From assembly GCF_027257975.1 (NCBI RefSeq), contig NZ_JANZKX010000003.1:793296-857295 (forward strand): a stretch of 64,000 nt of DNA. Direction: 5' to 3'. The notes below the pieces were generated by a model that did not search any database, was not told where the DNA came from, and was given only the letters and a program-made list of their open reading frames with translations. This document shows, piece by piece, positions 1 through 8,168 of this stretch. The position numbers were made by a program, and so were the translations under genes. Each line of letters begins with the position of its first letter. Position 1 is the first letter of the stretch. This DNA is from Pelomonas sp. BJYL3. GTDB lineage: Bacteria; Pseudomonadota; Gammaproteobacteria; Burkholderiales; Burkholderiaceae_C.

Positions 1-372
1 GGCGGCGGAGCCCGATCGTACAGATCAGCCTGGCTGACATGCCGCGGCGCTGCCAGAGGCAGCACCGGCGCACGGATTCGCAACAGCTTTCGCGGGAACT
101 ACGAGGAAATGACGCGGAAGTGTGGACCCCGGGAACCGGGGCCGGCAAGCAGGCCAGGCGCTTCAGTGGGTGAAGGCGGACGGGCATCGCCAGGGCCAGG
201 CTCCCCGGTCGTTCGACCCCTTGATCTGCTTGCGCGTGATGAACATAGTGCGGGCGAGTGTAGCAGTGCTACACGAAAACTGAGACCTGCCCCTAGCTCA
301 AGCCTTCGCCGTTCAGACATACTCCTTTTTACAAGTTCTGCAGCTGTCATGCAGACATCCTTGGAGCGAGAC
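1..372. other. Leader region without a recognisable gene
   Basis: No convincing coding sequence is seen here. An open frame runs through it in phase with the next gene, but its translation is low-complexity and resembles no family, so I treat it as non-coding. It contains the short perfect inverted repeat at 258-274 listed separately. Confidence 0.5.
258..274. promoter_or_regulatory. Perfect 17-bp inverted repeat, possible operator
   Basis: GTGTAGCA-G-TGCTACAC is a perfect palindrome with 8-bp arms and a one-base centre, about 100 bp upstream of the start at 373. The size and symmetry fit a dimeric repressor site of the TetR or GntR sort. No regulator gene sits beside it and no clear -35/-10 pair was found, so the role is inferred. 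Confidence 0.35.
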
Positions 373-969
373 ATGCGTCGTTTGATTCTTGCAGCGCTGG
401 TAGCGCTGGCAATGCCCCTGGGCGCTCAGGCCCAGGCCGTGGAACTGGCCGGGGTGAAGTACGAGCCCCAGGCCGAACTGGGTGGCCAGAAGCTGGTGCT
501 CAATGGTGCGGGCATCCGCTACAAGGCCATCTTCAAGGTCTACACCGCCGGCCTCTACCTCAAGGAGAAGACCGGCACGCCCGACGGCGTGTTCGGCATG
601 AGTGGCCCCAAGCGCCTGTCCATCCACATGCTGCGCGAGATCGATGCCAACGAGCTCGGCAAGCTCTTCACGAAGGGCATGCAGGACAACGCCACGCCCG
701 AGGACTTCTCCAAGTCCATCCCCGGCGTGATGCGCATCGCCGAAGTCTTTGCAGCCAAGAAGAAGATGAGCTCCGGTGAGGGCTTTGCCGTGGACTTCGT
801 CCCCGGCACCGGCACGGTGATCTCGGTCAACGGCAAGGTGCAGGGCGAGCCCATCAAGGAGCCGGAGTTCTTCACCACGCTGATGCGCATCTGGCTGGGC
901 AAGAACCCGGCGGATGGCCAGCTCAAGGATGCCCTGCTGGGCATTCAGGCCCAGGGCCGCAGCCGCTGA
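373..969 (+). CDS. Chalcone isomerase-like secreted protein
   Basis: A 198-residue protein with a signal peptide (basic MRR, hydrophobic LILAALVALAMPL, then AQA at about residues 18-20). The mature part begins VELAGVKYEP and continues with GAGIRYKAIFKVYTAGLY, the typical opening of the bacterial chalcone isomerase-like family (Chalcone_3). The fold is related to plant chalcone isomerase, but bacterial periplasmic members have no established flavonoid activity and their ligand is unknown. I chose ATG 373 because the signal peptide starts there and a GGAG-type site lies just upstream; ATG 349 would add eight polar residues. It is convergent with the phosphatase gene at 994. Family assignment is firm, function open. 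Confidence 0.85.
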   Translation: MRRLILAALVALAMPLGAQAQAVELAGVKYEPQAELGGQKLVLNGAGIRYKAIFKVYTAGLYLKEKTGTPDGVFGMSGPKRLSIHMLREIDANELGKLFTKGMQDNATPEDFSKSIPGVMRIAEVFAAKKKMSSGEGFAVDFVPGTGTVISVNGKVQGEPIKEPEFFTTLMRIWLGKNPADGQLKDALLGIQAQGRSR

Positions 970-993
970 GCGGCAGGCCGGCCCACGAGGCGC

Positions 994-1662
994 TCAGGGC
1001 GCCAGCAGGCGCCCGATCTGGTCCAGCCGGTCCAGGTGCGCCAGGGCCGGCACGGCATCGATGGGCTCGCCGTGGTTGTAGCCATGGCGCAGCAGCACTA
1101 CCGGGCAGCCGGCCGCATGCGCGGCCTGCGCGTCGTTGCTTGAATCCCCGATCATCCAGGCCTCCTGCGGCCGCACGCCCAGGGCCTCGCAGGTCTTGAG
1201 CAGGGGCAGCGGATCGGGCTTCTTGCGCTCGAAATCATCACCGCCGAACACCCGGTCGAAGTAGCCCGCCAGCCCCTTGGCCGCCAGCAGGTCGCGGGCA
1301 AAGCGCGCCGGCTTGTTGGTCAGGCAGGCCATGGGCAGGCCCTGCGCCTTCAGCAGGTCCAGGCCCTCCACCGTGCCCGGGAACAGGTCCGAGGCCTGCC
1401 CGTTGAGCTGCAGGTAGTGCGCCTGGTAGCGGGCCCAGGCCGCCTCGTACAGCCCGGCATCGCCGCCCACCTCGCGCAGGGCCGAGCGGATCAGCTGCTC
1501 GCTGCCTCGCCCCACGGCCTGCAGCACCCACGCCCGTGAGACCGGCGGCAGGCCGAGGTCGGCCAGGGTGAGGGCCAGCACGGCCACGAAGTCGCCGACG
1601 GTGTCGACAAGGGTACCGTCGAGGTCGACGAGGAAGGCTCTGGCAGACGGATGGGCGGACAT
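994..1662 (-). CDS. gph: Phosphoglycolate phosphatase-like HAD hydrolase
   Basis: A 222-residue HAD-superfamily phosphatase of the Gph/PGPase subfamily. Motif I is FLVDLDGTLVDT near residue 10 (nucleophile Asp and acid/base Asp), motif II is the Thr of CLTNKP, motif III is the Lys of RKKPDP, and motif IV is MIGDSSNDAQAA. The helical cap lies between motifs I and II, as in subclass I enzymes. Family members dephosphorylate 2-phosphoglycolate produced by DNA repair or Rubisco oxygenation, but specificity cannot be read from sequence. The gene is not beside rpe, which lies 17 kb away here, although gph and rpe are often clustered in Burkholderiales. Confidence 0.85.
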   Translation of the reverse strand: MSAHPSARAFLVDLDGTLVDTVGDFVAVLALTLADLGLPPVSRAWVLQAVGRGSEQLIRSALREVGGDAGLYEAAWARYQAHYLQLNGQASDLFPGTVEGLDLLKAQGLPMACLTNKPARFARDLLAAKGLAGYFDRVFGGDDFERKKPDPLPLLKTCEALGVRPQEAWMIGDSSNDAQAAHAAGCPVVLLRHGYNHGEPIDAVPALAHLDRLDQIGRLLAP

Positions 1663-1801
1663 CGGAGGCTCAGGCCGGCCCGGGCCGGCAGTGGGGATGG
1701 GCCCTGGATCCTAGCGGGTCCTGCGACCCATGAATGCCGCTCATGGCCGACATGAGGGCCGATGGCAGTCGGGGCCGCCCGGGCCCGATACCGTGGCAGC
1801 C

Positions 1802-2377
1802 ATGAAAACACTCGTCCACCTCTTCCACCCCCGCCTGGGCCAGTCCAACATCAACCGTCGCTGGGCCGAGGCCTGGCGCACGCTGCCGGGCACCACGCTC
1901 AACCTGGTCCATGAGCAATACCCCGATGGCCGCATCGACATCGCCCGCGAGCAGGCCCTGCTGCTGGCCCATGAGCGCATCGTCTTCCAGCATCCGCTGT
2001 ACTGGTACTCCGTGCCGCCGCTGATGAAGACGTGGATGGACGAGGTGCTGCAGCATGGCTGGGCCTATGGCCGCGGGGTCCGCACGCTGCACGGCAAGCA
2101 GTGGTGGTCCGTGATCAGCGCCGGCGGCACCGCAGAGGACTACCAGGCCGGCGGCTTCAACGAGTACAGCCTCAGCGAGCTGCTCAAGCCCCTGCAGCGC
2201 ACGGCCGGCATGCTGGGCATGCAGTACCTGCCGCCCCATGTCGAATACGGCACCCACCAGCAGGACGCGGCGACCCTGGCCGGAGTGGGCGAGCGGCTGC
2301 TGCGGCGCCTGCCGGGACTGCCTCCCCTCGACAAGCCGCTGGACAAGCCCCTCGAGACGCGCGCCGAAGCCGCCTGA
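1802..2377 (+). CDS. Flavodoxin-fold NAD(P)H oxidoreductase
   Basis: A 191-residue protein of the Flavodoxin_2 (MdaB/KefF/NQO-like) family. It starts MKTLVHLFHPRLGQSNINR, the FMN phosphate-binding loop, and contains FQHPLYWYSVPPLMKTWMD and LHGKQWWSVISAGG, matching the quinone and flavin contact regions of these homodimeric cytosolic quinone or azo reductases. The C-terminus has a small in-frame repeat, LDKPLDKPLE. ATG 1802 is chosen because the family's first beta strand starts there; upstream codons encode nothing recognisable. Its stop TGA directly abuts the stop of the convergent LysR gene, the two sharing the string TGATCA. The LysR may regulate it, although convergent orientation is unusual for that. 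Confidence 0.8.
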   Translation: MKTLVHLFHPRLGQSNINRRWAEAWRTLPGTTLNLVHEQYPDGRIDIAREQALLLAHERIVFQHPLYWYSVPPLMKTWMDEVLQHGWAYGRGVRTLHGKQWWSVISAGGTAEDYQAGGFNEYSLSELLKPLQRTAGMLGMQYLPPHVEYGTHQQDAATLAGVGERLLRRLPGLPPLDKPLDKPLETRAEAA

Positions 2378-3292
2378 TCAGCCTCCCCGCAGGGCCGCCA
2401 CCACCTGCTGGCGCAGCCAGCGGTGGCGCGGATCGCGGTGCTGGGCCGCGTGCCACAGCATCACCACGGCATGCGAGGGCAGCGGCAGCGGCGGCTCCCA
2501 GCAGCGCAGCGCCAGATGCCGGGACAGGCCCAGCGCCACGCGCCGCGGCAGGGTGCAGACCAGCTCGCTCTCGGCCACCTGCCGCGCCGCACTCGCGAAC
2601 TGCGTGAAGGTGCAGGCCACATGCCGGCGGCGCCCCTGCCGCTGCAGCCAGCTGTCGACCGGGCCCAGCCCCACGCCGGTGGGGCTCACCAGCACATGCG
2701 ACTCCGCCAGGTAGTCGTCCAGCGTAATGGCGTCCGCCTGCCAGCGCGGATGCCGTCGGCTGGCGATCACCACGAAGGTTTCATCCCACAGCACGCGCCG
2801 GTGCAGACTCTGCGGCGCCTGCTCGTAGCGGCCGATCAGCAGGTCGACCTGCGTGGCGGCCTGCAGGAGGTCGAAGTCGCTGGGCTGCACGCAATGCAGG
2901 GTGGACTGCGGCGCCAGCCGGCGCAGCCGACCCAGCAGCGCCGGCGCCAGGACCAGGTCCCCATAGTCGGGCATGGCGATGCGGAAGGCATGCGCACCGG
3001 CCGCGGGCTCGAAGCCGGGCTGCGGCGCCACCACCTCCTGCAGCTGGCGCAGGGCCTGCTGCAGCGGCTGTTTCAGGGACTCCGCCCGCGCGCTGAGCCG
3101 CATGCCGCGCCCGGCCCGCACCAGGAGGGGGTCGCCAAAATGCGCCCGCATCTGGCGCAGGGCATGGCTCATGGCCGACTGCGTCACGTTGGCATGCAGG
3201 GCGGCGCGGCTGACGCTGCCTTCCTGCAGCAGCAGGTTGAGCCACTGCAGCAGCCGGGGGTCCAGCTCGGGGGAGGTTCCGGAAGTGCTCAT
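2378..3292 (-). CDS. LysR-family transcriptional regulator
   Basis: A 304-residue LysR regulator. The winged HTH spans about residues 12-70 (LLQWLNLLLQEGSVSRAALH, then TQSAMSHALRQMRAHFGDPL), followed by a linker helix and the periplasmic-binding-protein-like effector domain. The NVTQSAMSHALRQMR recognition helix and the RAGRGMRLSARA wing resemble the NahR/NodD branch that responds to aromatic compounds. I start at the ATG at 3292 because the N-terminal helix begins soon after; a longer frame exists upstream but is low-complexity. It is divergent from the MFS transporter at 3402 (109-bp gap), so regulation of that transporter is plausible. Confidence 0.85.
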   Translation of the reverse strand: MSTSGTSPELDPRLLQWLNLLLQEGSVSRAALHANVTQSAMSHALRQMRAHFGDPLLVRAGRGMRLSARAESLKQPLQQALRQLQEVVAPQPGFEPAAGAHAFRIAMPDYGDLVLAPALLGRLRRLAPQSTLHCVQPSDFDLLQAATQVDLLIGRYEQAPQSLHRRVLWDETFVVIASRRHPRWQADAITLDDYLAESHVLVSPTGVGLGPVDSWLQRQGRRRHVACTFTQFASAARQVAESELVCTLPRRVALGLSRHLALRCWEPPLPLPSHAVVMLWHAAQHRDPRHRWLRQQVVAALRGG

Positions 3293-3401
3293 GCGGCGGG
3301 GGGCCCGGACGCGCCCCTGGGTAGATGCGGAGCAGTGACTATACGCAGGCCGGGGACAATGCCGCATCGCCCCGCCCCCCGGGCTTCCAGAGCATCTCCC
3401 C

Positions 3402-4661
3402 ATGTCCGCCTCTTCCCTGCGCCCGGCCTCGCACCGGGCCTCGCACCCGGCCGTCTATTTCGTTCTCTTCGCCCCCTTCAGTGCCCTCAGCGGCTACCTG
3501 GCCATCGCCGCGGCCTATGCACTGGCCCAGGCCAAGGTGCCGGCCGAAGCCATCGCCGGACTGCTGGCGGTGACCTTCATGCCGCACGCGGTCAAGTTCC
3601 TCTGGGCGCCCATCGTGGACCTCACGCTGACGCGCAAGACCTGGTACCTGATCGGCTGCGTGGGCTCGGCCGCGGGCATCTTCATCACGGGGATGACGCC
3701 CTACAGGCTCGAATCCATCCCCTTCCTGACGGCCGTGGCCGTGGCGGCCGGCATCGCCGCCAGCCTGCTGGGCATGTCGGTGGAGAGCCTGATGGCACAC
3801 GCCACGCCAGCAGAGGAGAAGGGCCGGGCCGCCGGCTGGATGCAGGCCGGCAACATGGCCGGCGCCAGCCTCGGCGGCGGCCTGGCGCTGTGGATGATGG
3901 AGGACCTGCACGTGTCCGCCATGCTCACCAGCTGCCTGATGGCCGTGCTGACCCTGGCCTGCGCCGCCGCCCTGCCCCTGGTGCGCGAGCCCGCTCCCGA
4001 AAGCGGCAACGAGGGCTTCAGCCTGAAGGCCAGCGCCCGCGCCGCGGGCAAGGACCTCTGGGAGGTCGCAAGCTCCCGCCTGGGCCTGCTGGCCATCCTG
4101 GTGTGCTTCCTGCCCATCGGCAGCGGCGGCGCCGGCAATCTGTGGTCGGTGGTGGCAGCGGACTGGCATGCCAGGCCGGCCACCGTCGCCCTCGTCACCG
4201 GGGTGCTCAGCGGCATCGTGTCGGCCGGCGGCAGCCTGCTGGGTGGCTTCATCTGCGACCGCATGGACCGCAAGTGGGCCTACTGCCTCTTCGGTGGACT
4301 GCAGGCCCTGTGCGCCCTGGCCATGGCCGCGGCCCCGCACAGCGAGTCCAGCTTCGTCATCTTCACCACGCTCTATGCCCTGACCACCGGCCTCTGCTAC
4401 ACCGGCTATGCCGCCGTGGTGCTGGAAGCCATCGGCAAGGGCGCCGCCGCCACCAAGTACAGCCTGCTGGCCTCCCTGGCCAACATGCCGCTCAGCTGGA
4501 TGACCCTGGTGGCCGGCTACTCCCAGACCCACTGGGGCAACAACGGCATGCTGCAGTCCGAGGCCGCCATCGGCGGCGCCGCGCTGGTGGTCTTTGCACT
4601 GGCCGCCAAGGTGGCCCAGCGTCGTGCAGGGCCTGCGGCCGAGGCAGCGGGCACAGCCTGA
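3402..4661 (+). CDS. MFS transporter
   Basis: A 419-residue major facilitator protein with about 12 hydrophobic segments. The first starts near residue 17 (HPAVYFVLFAPFSALSGYL). The KFLWAPIVDLTLTRKTWYL loop after TM2 resembles the motif-A region of AmpG/PAT-type transporters, which carry muropeptides or acetyl-CoA; a central loop of about 35 polar residues (EPAPESGNEGFSLKASARAA) divides the halves. Substrate is unknown. The gene is divergent from the LysR at 2378-3292, and its stop lies only 54 bp before the psuK start, in a gap filled by the psuK operator, so psuK probably has its own promoter. Confidence 0.75.
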   Translation: MSASSLRPASHRASHPAVYFVLFAPFSALSGYLAIAAAYALAQAKVPAEAIAGLLAVTFMPHAVKFLWAPIVDLTLTRKTWYLIGCVGSAAGIFITGMTPYRLESIPFLTAVAVAAGIAASLLGMSVESLMAHATPAEEKGRAAGWMQAGNMAGASLGGGLALWMMEDLHVSAMLTSCLMAVLTLACAAALPLVREPAPESGNEGFSLKASARAAGKDLWEVASSRLGLLAILVCFLPIGSGGAGNLWSVVAADWHARPATVALVTGVLSGIVSAGGSLLGGFICDRMDRKWAYCLFGGLQALCALAMAAAPHSESSFVIFTTLYALTTGLCYTGYAAVVLEAIGKGAAATKYSLLASLANMPLSWMTLVAGYSQTHWGNNGMLQSEAAIGGAALVVFALAAKVAQRRAGPAAEAAGTA

Positions 4662-4674
4662 GCCTTTGCTTCAA

Positions 4675-4715
4675 ACATTTGTCCAATCGTCCAGACATTT
4701 GTCTAGAATGTCTGG
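4675..4715 (+). promoter_or_regulatory. psuKG operator/promoter abutting the start codon
   Basis: A perfect inverted repeat with 9-bp arms, CCAGACATT (4691-4699) and AATGTCTGG (4707-4715), ends at the base before the psuK ATG. The word ACATTTGTC also occurs as a direct repeat at 4675 and 4695, exactly 20 bp (two helical turns) apart. A weak -35/-10 pair, TTGTCC (4679) and TCTAGA (4702) with a 17-bp spacer, would place transcription start at or next to the ATG. The likely ligand is PsuK's own N-terminal helix-turn-helix, giving autoregulation. Repeats are seen; regulator and start site are inferred. Confidence 0.6.
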
Positions 4716-5806
4716 ATGGACAGCCCCAAGCAGCGGCTGCTCGCCCTTTTGCGCGAGCAGCCCTTCATCACCCAGGATGCCCTCGCCGCCCAGCTGGGCC
4801 TGGCGCGCTCCACCCTCACCCACCAGCTCGCCCAACTGACGCGTGAAGGCCTGATCCTGGGCCGCGCCTATGTGCTGGCCGAGCCGCGCCAGCTGCTGTG
4901 CATCGGAGCCGCCAACCGCGACCGCAAGCTGCGCACGACGGGCCCGGCGCGCCTGGCCAGTTCCAATCCGGCCTCACAGCTCGAGAGCGCGGGCGGCGTG
5001 GCGCGCAACATCGCCGAGAACCTCGCCCGCCTGGGCCTTTCCGTGCAACTGCTGACCGCCGTGGGCCAGGACCCCGCCGGCCAGGCCCTGCTCGCCGAGG
5101 CCGCCGCGCTGGGCATCCGCACCCAGGGCAGCCTGCAGCTGGCCGAGCTTCCCACCGGCAGCTACACCGCGGTGCTGGACGCGCAGGGCGAGCTCATCAT
5201 CGGCCTGGCCCAGATGCAGGCCTGCGAAGCCCTGGACGCCGGCTTCCTGCAATCCACCCAGGCCCTGCGCCGCAGCGCCAGCTGGACCGTGCTGGACCTG
5301 AACCTGCCCGCAGCCACCGTCGCCGCCCTGATGGCAGAGGCCGCGGCCGGCCCGCGCCGGCTCGCCGCCGTGGCGGCCTCCGTGCCCAAGATGGACCGGC
5401 TGCCGCAGGACCTGCGCGGCCTCACCCTGCTGCTGCTCAACCGCGACGAACTGGCTGCCTGCACCGGGCTGCCCCTGGACGGCGAAGCCGCGCTGGACGA
5501 AGCCTGGGCCCTGCTGCAATCCCGCGGCCTGCAGGGGCTGGTGCTGACTCAGGGCAGCGGCGAGGTCCGCTGCGCCTGGGCCGGCCAGCCGCTGGCACGC
5601 GTGCCGGCACCGGCGGTGGCGGACATCGTCGAGGTCACCGGCGCCGGTGACGCCTTCTCGGCCGGCGTGATCGCCGGCCTGCAGCGCGCGCCGCAGGACC
5701 TGGCCGCCGCCTGCCGGCTGGGCCAGCGCCTGGCCGCCCTCACCCTGCAAAGCGCGGCCACGGTGTCGCCGCTGCTGAGCCCTGCCCTCCTGGAGGAGAC
5801 CACGCC

Positions 5807-5810
<4 letters not shown>
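4716..5810 (+). CDS. psuK: Pseudouridine kinase-type PfkB kinase with N-terminal HTH
   Basis: A 364-residue two-domain protein. Residues 1-55 are a winged HTH (RLLALLREQPFITQDALAAQ, then LARSTLTHQLAQLTREG); residues 58-360 are a PfkB/ribokinase-family kinase with the AGGVARNIAENLARLG substrate motif and the EVTGAGDAFSAGVIAG anion-hole motif bearing the catalytic Asp. PsuK phosphorylates pseudouridine to its 5'-phosphate, the substrate of PsuG, whose gene overlaps this one by 4 bp (ATGA). HTH-fused sugar kinases are known (E. coli YeiI has this layout). The HTH begins at residue 4, which fixes the start at 4716; no Shine-Dalgarno precedes it and the operator ends at 4715. Substrate assignment rests on the psuG partner. 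Confidence 0.85.
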
Positions 5811-6718
<908 letters not shown>

Positions 6719-6881
6719 AGTCATGCGCTGACTTCACATCGGGGCAATACGCTGGCGAGCCCGCCCGGCTAAGCTTCGGGACTTCTCTCCAGTTCACCTG
6801 CTGAGCCCGCGGCTTGCCCGGGTTCCGCCGCTTCGCGTGCGGACCTGCTGGCCCCGGACCCAGGCCAGAAAGACAAGCCCC

Positions 6882-8168
6882 ATGCGCCGCACGCCCGTCG
6901 TTGCCACCGTCCTCCTGCTGATCCTCGCCGCCGCTGCCTGGCGCTGGAAGTCCACCCCGACAGAGCCCGGCGCCACGCCGCCCGCCGCCGGTGCGGCCTC
7001 GGCGGCAGGCGGCAAGGGCACGCCGGCCCCGCAGGCCGTGGGCGTGGTGACGGTGCAGCGCCAGGACGTGCCGGTGAGCATCGAGGCCGCCGGCACCGTG
7101 GCCACGCTGCAGAGCGTGGACCTGCGCGCCCAGACCACCTCCACGGTGCGCGAGGTGCTGGTCAAGGACGGGCAGATGGTCAGCAAGGGTCAGGTCTTGT
7201 TCCGCTTCGACGACCGGACCGACCGTGCCAACCTCGACAAGGCCCGCGCCCAGCTCGCGCGCGACCGCGCCAGCCTCGCCGACGCCGAACGCCAGCTCCA
7301 GCGCGCCCAGGACCTGCTGCGCCAGAACTTCGTCGCCCAGAGTGCGGTGGACACGGCGCTGACCAACGTCGAGTCCCTGCGCGCCCTGGTGCAGTCCGAC
7401 GAAGCCGCGGTGCAGGCCGCACAGGTGAGCCTGAGCTACAACGAGCTGCGCGCCCCGCTGTCCGGCCGTGCCGGTCTGGTCAACGCCATGCCCGGCGCCC
7501 TGGTGCAGGCCAATGCCACGGCCACACCGCTGCTGAACATCGCGCAGCTCTCGCCCATCGGCGTGAGCTTCGTCGTGCCCGAGACGCAGCTGCAGCCCCT
7601 GCTCGCCGCCGTGCGCCCGGACGCCGACGGCAAGACCGAAGCCCTGGACGTGCAGGTGAGCCTGCCCGGCGCGCCGCGGGGCAAGAGCAAGTCCGCAGAG
7701 CCCGCGTTGAAGGGCCATCTCGGCTTTGTCGACAACCTCGTCGATGCCAGCACCGGCACCATCAAGGCCCGCGCGGAATTCGACAACGCCGGCCAGCAGC
7801 TGTGGCCGGGCCAGTACGTGCGGGTGCGCCTGACGCTGCGCACGCTGAAGAACGCCGTGGTCGTGCCCCAGGCCGCACTGATCCTCCGCGGCGCCGAGCG
7901 CACGCTCTATGTGGTCGGCCCCGACAAGACAGCCCAGCTCAAGACCGTGCAGCTGCGCTACGGCTTCGGCGACTTCGCCGTCGTCGAGGGCCTGGAGGCC
8001 GGCGAGCAGGTGGTGCTGGAGGGCAAGCAGAACCTGAGGCCCGGCACACCGCTGAAGGTGCAGCCCGCCGCCGTCGACCCGGGCCGTGCGCAGCGGGCTG
8101 ACACTGCGGCGAGCGCGGCGAGCGCGGCGAACGCGGTCTCTGCGGTGGCCTCGGGAGCTGGGGCATGA
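6882..8168 (+). CDS. RND efflux membrane fusion protein
   Basis: A 428-residue periplasmic adaptor of the MdtA/AcrA (HlyD-like) type. A signal anchor (MRRTPVVATVLLLILAAAAW) is followed by an Ala/Gly linker, the first lipoyl half (TVQRQDVPVSIEAAGTVATL), the SKGQVLFRFDDR turn, a coiled-coil hairpin (about residues 105-165, ARAQLARDRASLADAERQ), the second lipoyl half and beta-barrel/membrane-proximal domains (LWPGQYVRVRLTL). The last 25 residues are an Ala/Ser-rich tail from a short GCGAGCGCG-type DNA repeat. The start at 6882 is set by the signal anchor. It overlaps the RND pump gene by 4 bp. The GQVL codons at 7187-7200 contain the dispersed GGGTCAGGTCTTG word. Confidence 0.9.
   Translation: MRRTPVVATVLLLILAAAAWRWKSTPTEPGATPPAAGAASAAGGKGTPAPQAVGVVTVQRQDVPVSIEAAGTVATLQSVDLRAQTTSTVREVLVKDGQMVSKGQVLFRFDDRTDRANLDKARAQLARDRASLADAERQLQRAQDLLRQNFVAQSAVDTALTNVESLRALVQSDEAAVQAAQVSLSYNELRAPLSGRAGLVNAMPGALVQANATATPLLNIAQLSPIGVSFVVPETQLQPLLAAVRPDADGKTEALDVQVSLPGAPRGKSKSAEPALKGHLGFVDNLVDASTGTIKARAEFDNAGQQLWPGQYVRVRLTLRTLKNAVVVPQAALILRGAERTLYVVGPDKTAQLKTVQLRYGFGDFAVVEGLEAGEQVVLEGKQNLRPGTPLKVQPAAVDPGRAQRADTAASAASAANAVSAVASGAGA
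7187..7200 (+). repeat. Dispersed 14-bp word, copy 1
   Basis: GGGTCAGGTCTTGT (last base differs), inside the RND adaptor gene, sense strand, read as GQVL. Confidence 0.8.

Noticed and set aside
1671..1690. GCCGGCCCGGGCCGGC palindrome upstream of gph
   Set aside because: Perfect but made only of G and C in a GC-rich genome, where such symmetry is common; not enough to call an operator.
8100..8150. GCGAGCGCGGCGA tandem repeat in the adaptor gene
   Set aside because: A simple sequence repeat coding an Ala/Ser tail; in frame, no sign of phase variation because the unit is a multiple of three.
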